Assembly: GCA_947500555.1 (NCBI GenBank)
Contig: CANMSE010000002.1
Location: 62,001 to 126,000, forward strand
Length of the DNA: 64,000 nt
Reading direction: 5' to 3'
DNA from: an uncultured Fulvivirga sp.
GTDB lineage: Bacteria > Bacteroidota > Bacteroidia > Cytophagales > Cyclobacteriaceae
A model generated the notes under the pieces. It saw only the letters and a program-made list of their open reading frames with translations, was not told the origin of the DNA and made no database searches. The translations under genes and the position numbers were made by a program. Shown piece after piece: positions 1 through 9,080 of this stretch. Position 1 is the stretch's first letter, and each line of letters opens with the position of its first letter.

Positions 1-1
1 T

Positions 2-1063
2 GAGAATGGAGAAGAAGTAATTCAGCACCTTTCAAACCAGGGAATAAAAGCTTTAGATATTGGTAATGTGGCGGAAGAAAGGTCATTAACCATCAGCAAA
101 GGAAGCTTTGATCTCAGTTTGAATATTGATGATATGCGAGATGTATGGTTCAAAACATCTTACCTTCTTGACAAGAAACAAAGTGGGGATAAACATGCTG
201 ACCTACGTCTCAGTAATTACAAAAAACAGTCGTTAAATTACAGCTTTCCAAATACCTTTAAAGGCTCATTCGACTCACTAGGTGTCGATCTTAACAGGAA
301 AGGTAAAACCGGTATCAAAGGAGCTATTATTCGAGAAAAGGGTGTTAATGGTGACCGAGAAATGGCATGGGCTATGCACCTGGCCGGTTTTGATGTGAAG
401 GATATCCATATGACCGACCTTGTTTCTGGTAGAGAAGATCTTTCTGATGTAAATATGATTGCCTTTGTAGGTGGCTTTTCGAATTCAGATGTATTAGGGT
501 CAGCCAAAGGTTGGGCTGGAGCTTTCCTCCATAATGAAAAAGCAAAGCAGGCATTAGAAAACTTTTACAAAAGACCTGATACGCTTAGTCTTGGTGTGTG
601 TAATGGATGTCAGTTGATGATGGAGTTGGGATTATTATTTCACAATATGGAGAATCATCCAAAAATGCATCACAATGGTTCAGGTAAATTTGAATCTTCT
701 TTTATAAATGTAGATATCCCGGAAAATGATTCAGTAATGTTCAAAACATTAGCGGGCTCTAAATTGGGCGTTTGGCTTGCACATGGAGAAGGTAAATTTG
801 AATTTGACGGAGATGAAACAAACTACAATATAGTTTCAAAGTACAGCTATAAGCAATACCCTGGAAATCCTAATGACTCGGATTTCAGCACCGCTGCAGT
901 TTGCTCAAAAGATGGCAGGCATTTGGCCATCATGCCTCACTTAGAACGTTCTATATATCCATATAACTGGCCTCATTATCCTGAAAGCGGGCAGAATGAT
1001 GAAGTGACTCCATGGATAGAGGCGTTTGTAAATGCTAGAAATTGGGTGAAAGAAAATTCTTAA
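2..1063 (+). CDS. purL: phosphoribosylformylglycinamidine synthase, C-terminal part (partial at window edge)
   Basis: This is the C-terminal end of the large single-chain PurL, which makes formylglycinamidine ribonucleotide (FGAM) from FGAR with glutamine and ATP in purine synthesis. The open frame runs in from the left edge without a start, so only about 353 residues are visible. The visible part is mostly the class I glutamine amidotransferase domain: the nucleophile cysteine is in LGVCNGCQLM, and the catalytic histidine and glutamate are in MPHLERS near the end. Large-type PurL is about 1,200-1,300 residues, so roughly the last quarter is present. A GTG at 68 is in frame but internal. The assignment is firm from these motifs. 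Confidence 0.93.
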   Translation, partial: ENGEEVIQHLSNQGIKALDIGNVAEERSLTISKGSFDLSLNIDDMRDVWFKTSYLLDKKQSGDKHADLRLSNYKKQSLNYSFPNTFKGSFDSLGVDLNRKGKTGIKGAIIREKGVNGDREMAWAMHLAGFDVKDIHMTDLVSGREDLSDVNMIAFVGGFSNSDVLGSAKGWAGAFLHNEKAKQALENFYKRPDTLSLGVCNGCQLMMELGLLFHNMENHPKMHHNGSGKFESSFINVDIPENDSVMFKTLAGSKLGVWLAHGEGKFEFDGDETNYNIVSKYSYKQYPGNPNDSDFSTAAVCSKDGRHLAIMPHLERSIYPYNWPHYPESGQNDEVTPWIEAFVNARNWVKENS

Positions 1064-1113
1064 GTACAACGCAAATTATTTAAGGTTAGATTTACTTTTT
1101 GAAATTTTCAGAT

Positions 1114-1121
1114 TACATTTG
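1114..1121 (+). promoter_or_regulatory. candidate promoter -7 element for tRNA-Gln
   Basis: TACATTTG fits the Bacteroidota -7 consensus TAnnTTTG and is followed by C, as in several other promoters in this window. It ends 29 bases before the tRNA, a sensible leader length. No clean TTG is seen at the expected -33 distance, so this rests on the -7 box and its position. Confidence 0.45.
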
Positions 1122-1150
1122 CAATCCCAAAATGAAGGGGAACTGAATAT

Positions 1151-1223
1151 TGTCCGATGGTGTAACTGGCAACACGTCTGGTTTTGGTCCAGAAGAGTCT
1201 AGGTTCGAGCCCTAGTCGGACAA
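1151..1223 (+). tRNA. tRNA-Gln, anticodon UUG
   Basis: A full cloverleaf can be folded by eye. The acceptor stem TGTCCGA (1151-1157) pairs with TCGGACA (1216-1222), with A as discriminator at 1223. The anticodon stem CTGG/CCAG encloses the loop TTTTGGT with anticodon TTG at 1184-1186, and the T arm contains GGTTCGAGCCC. The anticodon reads CAA and, by wobble, CAG. The terminal CA after the discriminator is followed by ACATT, so the full CCA is not encoded. Confidence 0.95.
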
Positions 1224-1227
1224 CATT

Positions 1228-1262
1228 AAAAGGCGGTCCCGATAGTATCGAGATCGCCTTTA
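1228..1262 (+). terminator. intrinsic terminator after tRNA-Gln
   Basis: The arms GGCGGTCCCGAT (1232-1243) and ATCGAGATCGCC (1247-1258) pair with one mismatch and one G-T pair around a 3-base loop. Flanking AAA and TTT extend the stem. The T tract is short (TTTATCTTT). It separates the tRNA from prs, whose start lies about 17 bases further on, so some read-through into prs is possible. Confidence 0.7.
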
Positions 1263-1278
1263 TCTTTAAATAAGAGAC

Positions 1279-2211
1279 ATGTCATCAGTAAAAATTTTTT
1301 CTGGTAATGCCACTCAGTACTTGGCTAGTAAGATCTCCCAATCTTATGGCAAACCTCTGGGTGAAGTAACACATCAGACGTTCAGTGATGGTGAGATGTG
1401 CCCTTATTTTTCTGAATCTGTAAGAGGCGCAGATGTATTTATCATACAATCTACTTTTCCTCCATCAGACAACTTCATGGAGCTTTTACTCCTTATTGAC
1501 GGAGCAAAAAGAGCAAGTGCAGAATATGTGACGGTTGTAGTTCCTTATTTTGGATATGCAAGACAAGATAGAAAAGATAAGCCCAGAGTAGCTATCGCAG
1601 CCAAGTTAATAGCAAATTTACTTACGGCAGCTGGAGCAGATAGAATTATGACCTGTGATTTACATGCAGATCAGATTCAAGGCTTTTTTGATATCCCTCT
1701 TGATCATCTGGATGGCACTTCAATATTTATACCTTACTTGAAGTCGTTGAATCTGGACAATATCATGTTTGCTTCTCCCGATGTAGGTGGTGTAAAAAGA
1801 ACAAGAGCATTTGCCAAGTTTTTCAATGCTGAAATGGTAGTGTGTGATAAGCATCGTAAAAGAGCAAATGAAGTTGCTTCTATGCGATTAATTGGTGATG
1901 TAGAAGGTAAAGATGTCATCATGGTTGATGACCTTATCGACACTGGAGGCACTATGTGTAAAGCCGCTGAGTTACTCAAAGAAAAAGGAGCTACTTCGGT
2001 AAGAGCAGTTGTCACACATCCGGTGCTTTCAGGTAAAGCATATGAAAATATTGAGAATTCAGTATTGGAAGAGTTAGTTGTTACTGACACCCTTCCTCTA
2101 CGTGGAAATTCATCTAAAATTAAAGTATTGACCGTGGCGGATTTATTTGCTAAAGCAATAAGAAAAATCCACGATCACGAGTCAATCAGTTCATTATTTA
2201 TTCAATCGTAA
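1279..2211 (+). CDS. prs: ribose-phosphate pyrophosphokinase
   Basis: PRPP synthetase transfers pyrophosphate from ATP to ribose-5-phosphate, making the precursor for purines, pyrimidines, histidine, tryptophan and NAD. At 310 residues it has normal length. Visible family features are the early stretch SDGEMCPYF, the ATP-side stretch PYFGYARQDRKDKPR, the DLHADQIQGFFDIP stretch that binds divalent cation, the KHRKR flexible-loop region, and the PRPP-binding motif VDDLIDTGGT. The ATG at 1279 gives the standard N terminus (SSVKIFSGNAT). It lies 22 bases upstream of rplY, an arrangement (prs then ctc/rplY, then pth) common in bacteria and probably one transcript. Confidence 0.97.
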   Translation: MSSVKIFSGNATQYLASKISQSYGKPLGEVTHQTFSDGEMCPYFSESVRGADVFIIQSTFPPSDNFMELLLLIDGAKRASAEYVTVVVPYFGYARQDRKDKPRVAIAAKLIANLLTAAGADRIMTCDLHADQIQGFFDIPLDHLDGTSIFIPYLKSLNLDNIMFASPDVGGVKRTRAFAKFFNAEMVVCDKHRKRANEVASMRLIGDVEGKDVIMVDDLIDTGGTMCKAAELLKEKGATSVRAVVTHPVLSGKAYENIENSVLEELVVTDTLPLRGNSSKIKVLTVADLFAKAIRKIHDHESISSLFIQS

Positions 2212-2233
2212 TTATTTAACTAACTATACTATT

Positions 2234-2893
2234 ATGAAAACAGTTGAGATTATAGGGTATAATAGAGCAAATCTCGGCAAATCTGAGGCAAAAAGACTTA
2301 GAGCCGAAGGTAATGTACCTTGTGTTGTTTATGGCGGAGAAGAGCAAGTTCACTTCTACGCACCAGCAATCCTTTTTAGAGATTTGATTTATACGGATCA
2401 GGCTCACTTTGTCAATTTGAATATTGAAGGCAGAGAATTTCAGGCCATTCTTCAAGAGGCTCAGTTTCATCCGGTAAGTGAGATCTTACTACATGCTGAC
2501 TTCTTGCAAATGTTTGAAGGTAAATACATCAAAATGGATATTCCTGTTCACTTTGAGGGTAGTTCTCCAGGGGTTGCAAAAGGTGGGTCTTTGATAAAGA
2601 AAAGAAGGCATCTTACGGTAAAAGCACTTCCTAAGCACTTGCCTGACTTTATCACTGTCGATCTAAGTGAACTTGACTTTGGTAGAGCATTAAAGGTTGG
2701 AGAAATTAAGGAGGATAATTTCGAGATTCTAGATTCTAAAATTGCATCTATAGCTGTGGTGGAAGTACCTAGAGCACTCAGAGGCAAAGATGATGAAGAG
2801 GAAGAAGAGGGTGAAGAAGTTGAAGGCGCTGAGGGAGCAGAAAGTGCTGAAGGAGCATCTGACGCACCAGCTGCAGAAGGTGGAGCAGAATAA
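2234..2893 (+). CDS. rplY: 50S ribosomal protein L25/general stress protein Ctc
   Basis: This is a 5S rRNA-binding large-subunit protein of the long Ctc type (219 residues). The N-terminal L25 domain has the typical start (RANLGKSEAKRLRAEGNVPCVVYGG), followed by the TL5/Ctc C-terminal beta domain. The last roughly 40 residues are a very acidic and alanine-rich tail (runs of D/E, then AEGAEGAESAEGA), which is typical of Bacteroidota and probably disordered. It stands between prs and pth, in the usual order for this group. Confidence 0.95.
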   Translation: MKTVEIIGYNRANLGKSEAKRLRAEGNVPCVVYGGEEQVHFYAPAILFRDLIYTDQAHFVNLNIEGREFQAILQEAQFHPVSEILLHADFLQMFEGKYIKMDIPVHFEGSSPGVAKGGSLIKKRRHLTVKALPKHLPDFITVDLSELDFGRALKVGEIKEDNFEILDSKIASIAVVEVPRALRGKDDEEEEEGEEVEGAEGAESAEGASDAPAAEGGAE

Positions 2894-2914
2894 GCTCTTA
2901 GAATTAGATTATAT

Positions 2915-2950
2915 AATCCTGTTTCGATATACTCGGAACAGGATTTTTTG
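2915..2950 (+). terminator. intrinsic terminator after rplY
   Basis: Stem AATCCTGTTTCG (2915-2926) pairs with CGGAACAGGATT (2934-2945), with one G-T pair, and is followed by a run of T. It should end the prs-rplY transcript; pth begins 24 bases beyond. Confidence 0.8.
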
Positions 2951-2973
2951 TTTCAGCGTACTTTTATTTACTA

Positions 2974-3534
2974 ATGAAATATTTAATAATTGGCTTAGGC
3001 AACATAGGACCCGAATATGAGCTTACACGACATAATATCGGATTTCTGGTATTGGATCAGTTAGCTGATAATTACAACAGTTCATTTTTATCAAGCAGGT
3101 ATGCCAATACAGCTCTAATAAAGCACAAGGGGCGCCAGGTACATTTAATTAAGCCCACTACTTATATGAACCTGAGTGGTAAAGCAGTCAATTATTGGAT
3201 GAAAGAATTGAAGATTGAGAAAGAGAATATACTGGTTATTGTGGATGATATCGCTTTACCGTTTGGTAAATTAAGAATGCGAGCAAAAGGATCATCCGCT
3301 GGACATAATGGACTTAAAAACATCGAAGAGTTAACCGGAGGTCAAGACTATGCACGTTTGAAATTTGGCATTGACGATAACTTTGGAAAAGGACAGCAGG
3401 TGGACTATGTTTTAAGCAACTTCGACAAACGGGAGTTTGAAGAGCTCCCTGAGAAAATTGATAAGGCTAATCAAATGATATTATCATTTTGTACGGCCGG
3501 TGTAACAAGAACAATGAACCAATTCAATGATTAA
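2974..3534 (+). CDS. pth: peptidyl-tRNA hydrolase
   Basis: This enzyme cleaves peptidyl-tRNA released from stalled ribosomes and recycles the tRNA. It has 186 residues, the normal length. It shows the family start [20 protein letters not shown] with the catalytic histidine at residue 20, the [10 protein letters not shown] substrate-binding stretch, and the [12 protein letters not shown] and [12 protein letters not shown] signatures. GLGNIG replaces the commoner GLGNPG. The start is 24 bases after the rplY terminator hairpin. The stop codon overlaps the start of the next gene by 8 bases. Confidence 0.96.
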   Translation: MKYLIIGLGNIGPEYELTRHNIGFLVLDQLADNYNSSFLSSRYANTALIKHKGRQVHLIKPTTYMNLSGKAVNYWMKELKIEKENILVIVDDIALPFGKLRMRAKGSSAGHNGLKNIEELTGGQDYARLKFGIDDNFGKGQQVDYVLSNFDKREFEELPEKIDKANQMILSFCTAGVTRTMNQFND

Positions 3535-3826
3535 ACATACCATAAATGCAGGCTTGCAAGTAGTGCCTCATGCAGAAGGCCTCGAAATTTACTCTCTCAT
3601 TGATAAAGCGATTGAAGTTATTCAGAATTCAGGGTTGAGATATCAAGTCACTCCCATGGAGACTGTTATTGAAGGCAGTTATAATGAGGTCATGGAGGTA
3701 ATAAAAAAGGCACAGGAAGCAACCCTAGCTGCTGGAGCGGAAGAACTTGTCGTTTCAATCAGACTTCATATTAAAGGCAGTGTTGATGTTTCTTTTGAGG
3801 AAAAGACTAAGAAATTTAATGACTAA
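3527..3826 (+). CDS. thiamine-binding / MTH1187-YkoF-like small protein
   Basis: The protein has 99 residues and resembles the PF01910 (formerly DUF77) family, a ferredoxin-like fold that can bind thiamine or pyrimidine moieties. Family-like features are the N-terminal beta strand with LQVVPHA, the central stretch [12 protein letters not shown], and a basic C-terminal strand ([10 protein letters not shown]). Members work in the cytoplasm; their physiological role is largely unclear. It overlaps pth by 8 bases, so it is probably translationally coupled to it. The convergent metG stop lies 15 bases beyond. The family call rests on recognised pattern, the function on family knowledge only. Confidence 0.75.
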   Translation: MIKHTINAGLQVVPHAEGLEIYSLIDKAIEVIQNSGLRYQVTPMETVIEGSYNEVMEVIKKAQEATLAAGAEELVVSIRLHIKGSVDVSFEEKTKKFND

Positions 3827-3841
3827 AATGGATCCTAAGTT

Positions 3842-5893
3842 TTAACTTATTGTAGTTCCAGGATTCACGCTATCTGAAGGTTGTAAAAATTTCAAATTGC
3901 CTTCCTTATCTTCAGCCATTAAAATCATTCCTTGCGACTCCTCTCCCATGATTTTACGAGGCGCCAGATTAACTAATATGGTCACTTGCTTACCTACAAC
4001 TTCTTCTGCGCTGAAGTATTGAGCTATTCCACTTAGCACAGTTCTTTTATCTATTCCTGTATCAACTTTAAGCTTCAAAAGTTTTTTAGACTTTGGAATA
4101 GATTCCGCCTCTAAAATGGTACCAACTCGCATATCCATCTTCATAAAATCGTCATATACGATTTCGCTCTTCACAGGTGTAATAGGAGTACTTTCCATTT
4201 CATTTTCTTTTTTGGTGGCTTCTAATTTATCTATTTGAGTTTGTACCTCCGCGTCTTCTATTTTTGAAAATAGTAACTCTGCCTTATTAATCTGATGACC
4301 CGAAGACAGTAGATTATCCTGGCCTCCCATATTCCATTTAGCTTGGACTATGCCCAAAATTGCATTGAGCTTTTCAACAGTTTTAGGCAAAAAAGGCTGT
4401 CCCATTACAGATAGGTTGGCCACAATTTGAAGAGCTATGTTCATAATTGTTTTTACTCTCTCTTCATCTTCCTTGATCAATTTCCATGGCTCTGTATCAG
4501 CCAGATACTTATTACCAACTCTTGCAACTTCTATAAATTCAGTCATCGCCTCTCTAAACCTGAAGTTTTCAATAGACTTTGAAATTTTAGCCGGTGCTTT
4601 CTTTACTTTCTCTAACACCTTCTCGTCAATATCAAACAGTTTTTCCCTTGTCGGTACTTTTCCATCATAATATTTATGTGTGAGCACTAATGCTCTATTA
4701 ATGAAATTACCAAAGATTGCTACTAATTCATTATTGTTACGAGCCTGAAAGTCCTTCCAGGTAAAATCATTATCTTTTGTTTCAGGAGCATTCGTACATA
4801 ATGCATACCTCAATACATCTTCTTTTCCTGGAAATTCTTCCAAATACTCGTGCAACCAAACTGCCCAATTTTTTGAGGTACTTATCTTATTTCCTTCCAA
4901 GTTTAGAAATTCGTTGGCAGGTACATTATCGGGTAGTATGTAACCGCCATTGGCTTTTAAAATGGTGGGGAAAATAATACAGTGAAATACGATGTTATCT
5001 TTCCCAATAAAGTGTACAAGCTTCGTATCCTTATCTTTCCAATAAGGCTCCCATTCTTTATTTTCCTTTTCTGCCCATTCTTTTGTAGCAGATATATAGC
5101 CAATTGGGGCATCAAACCAGACATATAAAACCTTACCGTCTGCCCCTTTAACTGGTACTTTTACGCCCCAATCTAAGTCACGAGTCATCGCTCTTGGTAG
5201 CAGTCCATTATCCAACCATGATTTGCATTGACCATACACATTGGCTTTCCATTCTTTATGATCTTGCAAAATCCATTTCTTCAGCCACCCTTCATACTTA
5301 TCCATTGGCAAGTACCAATGCCTGGTTTCTTTTTTAGTTGGTTTGGCTCCACTTAAGGCTGATCTAGGATTGATCAGTTCAGATGGGCTCAATGATGTGC
5401 CACACTTTTCACATTGGTCGCCATAAGCATTATCAAAACTACAGTTAGGACAGGTTCCTATTATGTAACGGTCAGCTAAAAACTGCTTATTCTCTTCATC
5501 ATAATATTGCAAAGACTTTTTCTCATCAAAGAGACCCTTCTCAAACATCTCTTTGAAGATCTCAGATGAAGTCTCATGATGTGTTTTAGATGAAGTTCTG
5601 GAATAGATGTCGAAGCTCACTCCAAACTTTTCGAAGGAATCCTTTATTATGGAATGATACTTATCTACCACTTGCTGTGGTGAAACACCATCTTTTTTAG
5701 CTCTTAGTGTAATAGCCATGCCGTGTTCGTCTGATCCGCAAACGAATGCTACATCCTGATCGTTACTTCTTAAGTACCTGACATAAATATCAGCTGGCAC
5801 ATAGACTCCAGCTAAATGGCCTATATGAACCGGGCCATTGGCATAGGGTAATGCCGCTGTTACGGTATATCTTTTGATTTCTTGGTTACTCAT
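3842..5893 (-). CDS. metG: methionyl-tRNA synthetase
   Basis: This class I synthetase charges tRNA-Met. It has 683 residues. The HIGH motif is in [13 protein letters not shown] zinc knuckle has two CxxC pairs (CPNC and CEKC), as in the two-knuckle E. coli type. The KMSKS equivalent reads KISTSKNW, a variant I associate with Bacteroidota. The last roughly 110 residues form the EMAP-II/Trbp111 tRNA-binding OB fold ([12 protein letters not shown] onwards), preceded by a low-complexity linker. The ATG start follows a plausible promoter. It is convergent with the preceding gene and separate from the histidine kinase further upstream on the same strand. Confidence 0.96.
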   Translation of the reverse strand: MSNQEIKRYTVTAALPYANGPVHIGHLAGVYVPADIYVRYLRSNDQDVAFVCGSDEHGMAITLRAKKDGVSPQQVVDKYHSIIKDSFEKFGVSFDIYSRTSSKTHHETSSEIFKEMFEKGLFDEKKSLQYYDEENKQFLADRYIIGTCPNCSFDNAYGDQCEKCGTSLSPSELINPRSALSGAKPTKKETRHWYLPMDKYEGWLKKWILQDHKEWKANVYGQCKSWLDNGLLPRAMTRDLDWGVKVPVKGADGKVLYVWFDAPIGYISATKEWAEKENKEWEPYWKDKDTKLVHFIGKDNIVFHCIIFPTILKANGGYILPDNVPANEFLNLEGNKISTSKNWAVWLHEYLEEFPGKEDVLRYALCTNAPETKDNDFTWKDFQARNNNELVAIFGNFINRALVLTHKYYDGKVPTREKLFDIDEKVLEKVKKAPAKISKSIENFRFREAMTEFIEVARVGNKYLADTEPWKLIKEDEERVKTIMNIALQIVANLSVMGQPFLPKTVEKLNAILGIVQAKWNMGGQDNLLSSGHQINKAELLFSKIEDAEVQTQIDKLEATKKENEMESTPITPVKSEIVYDDFMKMDMRVGTILEAESIPKSKKLLKLKVDTGIDKRTVLSGIAQYFSAEEVVGKQVTILVNLAPRKIMGEESQGMILMAEDKEGNLKFLQPSDSVNPGTTIS

Positions 5894-5913
5894 TAATTAG
5901 TGATTAGAGGCCG

Positions 5914-5921
5914 CAAAGATA
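5914..5921 (-). promoter_or_regulatory. candidate promoter -7 element for metG
   Basis: On the minus strand TATCTTTG, followed by CGGCC, matches TAnnTTTG and its common downstream C. It lies 20-28 bases upstream of the metG ATG. No TTG is seen at the usual -33 spacing. Confidence 0.45.
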
Positions 5922-5966
5922 TAATATCAAATTAATAGTTCGGCCTAAAATAAAGTGTGAGATACT

Positions 5967-8042
5967 TTATTTATTTGGAATGACAACCTCAAATCGAGTG
6001 TGACCTTCCTCTGATTTACTTACAGAAATTGCACCTTTCAACTTATCAATTGCTAATTGAACGAGATATAGTCCCATACCAGCAGTGTCGTGAAGTTCAG
6101 AGGTTTTTGAGAAAATATCGAAAATCTGATCTGAAACATCGTCACTAATTCCAACTCCGTTATCCGCAATACTGAATATAAATCCATTTTCATCACTTTG
6201 AAATTCAGTCTCTATGAATGAATCAATGGATTCCGATGTATTATGAAACTTAAAAGCATTGTTAATCAGATTCCCAATGATGATTTTTAAAAGACCTGCA
6301 TCACTTGTGAGTGTAATATCACGTGCCCCAACATGCCTGACATCTATTTTCTTTCCTAAATATTCAATTCTATTCTCTTCAACTATCTCGTCAATCATTT
6401 TAGCTACTTTAAACTTTTCGTAAGTAGGAAGCATATTATTGATTTGATTAATAACCAATAACTTTGATAAAATTTGATTGAGCTTAAATGCTGTCTTACT
6501 TAGCTTCTGAAAGTAATCAACAGAAATAGTATCAGTAATATCCATCAAAGCGATATTACAAATACCCTGAAGTGTAGCCAAAGGGCCACGAATATCATGG
6601 GAGGTTTTGTAAATAAAATTATCAAGGTCATGATTTGATTTAACTAAAGCAGCATTTGAAGCTCTTAACTCCTCTGTTCTTTCTTTAACACGTTCCTCTA
6701 GTTGTGTATTTAAATCTGTGAGTTTTTCATTTTGCTTTTCTATGGTCTCCTTGGCATCGTGAAGCTTTTCATTCACTCGCTTTCTCAGTTTATTATTCTT
6801 ATATAAAATAACCACAATCATAGCAGTCAGAAAAGCCACGATAATCGATAGTGTTAATAAAGTAGTTGCTCTGCCTATCTCTTTATTTTGCAGTTCTATT
6901 ATTTCAAGATTCTCTCTTTCTTGAAAATCAACCTGTATTTGCAAAAGATTTTTAGCAAGCACCTCATTCATAATTTGGTTGCTTATTGAATCATAAAGAA
7001 CTTGGTATTTATATGCATTTTGAAAATCGTTTTGGCCAAACGCGACCTTTGCATAATCTTGATAATTAGCTTTTATATCTCTTGGAATTCTTAAATCAAC
7101 AGCTAAATTCTGACTAGAATCAAGATATTTTTCAGCCTCATCATAGGTTTTCTCCGCTATTAGAACCTTTGCGAAACCGTTATATATTGATGGCAATTCA
7201 CTGTCCATTTCATTTGTCGAAGCGATTTTTAATGCTCTTAAAAAATCTTGTTTTGCCTCTATATATCTATCCAACTCATAAAGACAATGTCCCTTAGAAT
7301 AATACGCCTCTAGTAAAATAGATATTGAACAATTTGTGTCACATTCTTCAATTGCCTTATTAAACCATTGCATAGCTTTCTCAAGCCTGTTAAGACCTAA
7401 ATTCGTTAACCCCAAATTAACATAGGTCCCTTCTGTATCTTCGTAGCCGTTATCCTCTTCAATTTTCAATGCACGGTTAAAATATACTAATGCTTTTTCA
7501 TAATCATTAAGCTGGTAATAGACTAATCCAATATTATTAGAAGCAATGGCAATTTCAATTTGATCTCCCTCCTTTTCTCGTAACGCCAAAGACTCAAAAT
7601 GATACCTGAGTGATACATCGAATCTAGATAGAGCATAGTATGAAAGCGCCAACCCATTAAGTGCTGCCTTTTCTCTATCTATAAGATTATTATTTCGAGA
7701 TGAGGCTAAGGCAATTTTGTATAATTCAATTGCTTGATAAAAGTCTCCATCATTTTTGTACAAAAAGGCTTTCGCGTATTGGGCACGGACATAATTCAAG
7801 CTATCCCCATTACTATAAGCATACTTGGAGGCTTGGTCAGCAAAAAACATGGCACTATCACTATTATCTAGGGCTTCAACAAATAAGTCCATGTAGATAG
7901 CAGGCCATTCAGCCTTATCACTGAATTCTAATCTTTTTAGTAAAGAATCGAGCTGATCATTTGCCGATGCAGGTTTGGTAGGAATCAAAACTGCAATGAT
8001 CAATAATACTAAGGATGAATAAAAGCCTCTATTAAGACACAT
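5967..8042 (-). CDS. membrane sensor histidine kinase with exported TPR domain
   Basis: This is a predicted two-component sensor. I start at the ATG at 8042 (691 residues), which gives a signal peptide (basic start, then SSLVLLIIAVLIP and a PASAND cleavage region); an upstream TTG would add 9 residues. Residues about 40-340 are degenerate tetratricopeptide repeats, clearest in AIASNNIGLVYYQLNDYEKAL. A membrane helix lies at about 392-414, then a coiled coil to about 470. The kinase has an H-box (KTSHDIRGPL, histidine 482), an N-box (GNLINNAFKF), DNGVGIS and a G2 box GMGLYLV. The TPR region should face the periplasm. There is no receiver domain and no response regulator in this window. It is divergent from three tiny secreted-peptide genes. 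Confidence 0.88.
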   Translation of the reverse strand: MCLNRGFYSSLVLLIIAVLIPTKPASANDQLDSLLKRLEFSDKAEWPAIYMDLFVEALDNSDSAMFFADQASKYAYSNGDSLNYVRAQYAKAFLYKNDGDFYQAIELYKIALASSRNNNLIDREKAALNGLALSYYALSRFDVSLRYHFESLALREKEGDQIEIAIASNNIGLVYYQLNDYEKALVYFNRALKIEEDNGYEDTEGTYVNLGLTNLGLNRLEKAMQWFNKAIEECDTNCSISILLEAYYSKGHCLYELDRYIEAKQDFLRALKIASTNEMDSELPSIYNGFAKVLIAEKTYDEAEKYLDSSQNLAVDLRIPRDIKANYQDYAKVAFGQNDFQNAYKYQVLYDSISNQIMNEVLAKNLLQIQVDFQERENLEIIELQNKEIGRATTLLTLSIIVAFLTAMIVVILYKNNKLRKRVNEKLHDAKETIEKQNEKLTDLNTQLEERVKERTEELRASNAALVKSNHDLDNFIYKTSHDIRGPLATLQGICNIALMDITDTISVDYFQKLSKTAFKLNQILSKLLVINQINNMLPTYEKFKVAKMIDEIVEENRIEYLGKKIDVRHVGARDITLTSDAGLLKIIIGNLINNAFKFHNTSESIDSFIETEFQSDENGFIFSIADNGVGISDDVSDQIFDIFSKTSELHDTAGMGLYLVQLAIDKLKGAISVSKSEEGHTRFEVVIPNK

Positions 8043-8343
8043 TGGTAAGCTTTCGGATATTTCTAACAAGCATCGTAATTGTAAATAAGTAATCTTTGAT
8101 CATTCAATATTAAAAGAATTAACTGTCAAAATATGTAACACTTTAAATCTGCAAATAGCAAGAATATCAATAAATACGTATCATTTATGATCCTTGTGAA
8201 TATAAGTAAAGTACAACGAAAACCAAATGAAACAACCGTTGCAGAAATACATGTCATCGAAAAATGATATGAAAAACAATATAATATTAATGTAAAAGAA
8301 TTAAACCAACTAAAATTATTTATCCAACCCAAAATTGAAAATC

Positions 8344-8490
8344 ATGAAAAAGAACTTACTAAAATTTGCCGCTGTGTTATTATTATCAGGATTGTTAGCC
8401 TCATGCGCTGAAGAAGAAATAAATCCTTCAGATGATTTGAATGCACAAAGAAAACATTCAGGAGTAACTCAAGATGATAAGAAATTTTAA
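8344..8490 (+). CDS. small lipoprotein, copy 1 of a tandem pair
   Basis: This short open frame encodes 48 residues: a basic start (MKKN), a hydrophobic stretch, and a lipobox LASC with cysteine 21. The predicted mature lipopeptide is 28 residues, begins CAEEE and ends SGVTQDDKKF. The acidic cluster just after the lipid cysteine resembles the Bacteroidota lipoprotein export signal for surface display (inference). The next gene encodes an identical mature peptide. I recognise no family. It is the first gene downstream of the divergent intergenic region shared with the TPR histidine kinase. The coding call is strong because copy 2 differs only silently in the mature part. Confidence 0.85.
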   Translation: MKKNLLKFAAVLLLSGLLASCAEEEINPSDDLNAQRKHSGVTQDDKKF

Positions 8491-8542
8491 ACATATAAAA
8501 AGCTTTATTTATTATTAATAATAGAATAAAAATTAAAAAATC

Positions 8543-8689
8543 ATGAAAAATAATATACTAAAATTTGCTGCGATTTTGTTGCTATCAGGTCTTTTAGCCT
8601 CATGTGCTGAAGAAGAAATAAATCCTTCGGATGATCTAAATGCTCAAAGGAAGCATTCAGGCGTGACTCAAGATGACAAGAAATTCTAA
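8543..8689 (+). CDS. small lipoprotein, copy 2 of a tandem pair
   Basis: This 48-residue lipoprotein precursor has the same layout as its neighbour. The 28 mature residues are identical to copy 1, although ten of those codons differ, all synonymously. In the signal peptide there are three conservative changes (K3N, L5I, V11I). This pattern indicates old duplication with strong selection on the mature peptide rather than a recent copy. The A/T-rich spacer of 52 bases from copy 1 shows no terminator, so the genes are probably cotranscribed. Function unknown. Confidence 0.85.
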   Translation: MKNNILKFAAILLLSGLLASCAEEEINPSDDLNAQRKHSGVTQDDKKF

Positions 8690-8722
8690 TAAATAAATAA
8701 TAAAATAATAAACCCTAATATC

Positions 8723-8881
8723 ATGAAATCTAAAGTAATAGTAGGCGCAATCGCCATAGCCGTATTAGCATGTTTTGCATTCATTTCCATTGACAAAAGT
8801 GAGCGAACTAATGCTGATCAAAATAAAATAGCTAAAACCGAAAAATTGAGTGGAGTAACTCTGGAAGATAATAAGTTTTAG
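8723..8881 (+). CDS. small exported or membrane-anchored peptide with SGVT..DNKF tail
   Basis: The product has 52 residues. The N terminus is a single hydrophobic helix (residues about 4-22), which could be a signal peptide or an anchor; AVLAC is a poor lipobox because leucine sits at -2. The tail SGVTLEDNKF matches the tail SGVTQDDKKF of the two upstream lipoproteins at seven of ten positions, while the middle is unrelated. It starts 33 bases after copy 2, consistent with one operon. I recognise no family. The shared C terminus suggests the tail is the functional part. Confidence 0.75.
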   Translation: MKSKVIVGAIAIAVLACFAFISIDKSERTNADQNKIAKTEKLSGVTLEDNKF

Positions 8882-8937
8882 TAGTTGATATTGAGTATTG
8901 AAATTGCCATGTGATCAAAAACACATGCTATCAATTT

Positions 8938-8990
8938 TGAAATGCCCTGTTAGTTTTAAGACATTATTTTAAGCAGGACATTTATTATTG
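8938..8990 (+). terminator. weak candidate terminator after the peptide genes
   Basis: AATGCCCTG (8940-8948) can pair with CAGGACATT (near 8975-8983) with one mismatch across a loop of about 26 bases, and is followed by TATTATTG. The loop is long and the T tract poor, so this is only a possible end of the small-peptide transcript. Confidence 0.3.
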
Positions 8991-9080
8991 CACTTTTCAT
9001 ATAAAACCTTACATGATTTTTATGTGAATAGTTCCAGAAATATATTATCGTTCTCAAGGACGAGTATGATGTTATTTGAC

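Noticed and set aside
8126..8332. 68-codon minus-strand frame between the kinase and peptide genes
   Set aside because: It is AT-rich, needs a weak start, has no family features, and occupies the expected divergent promoter region.
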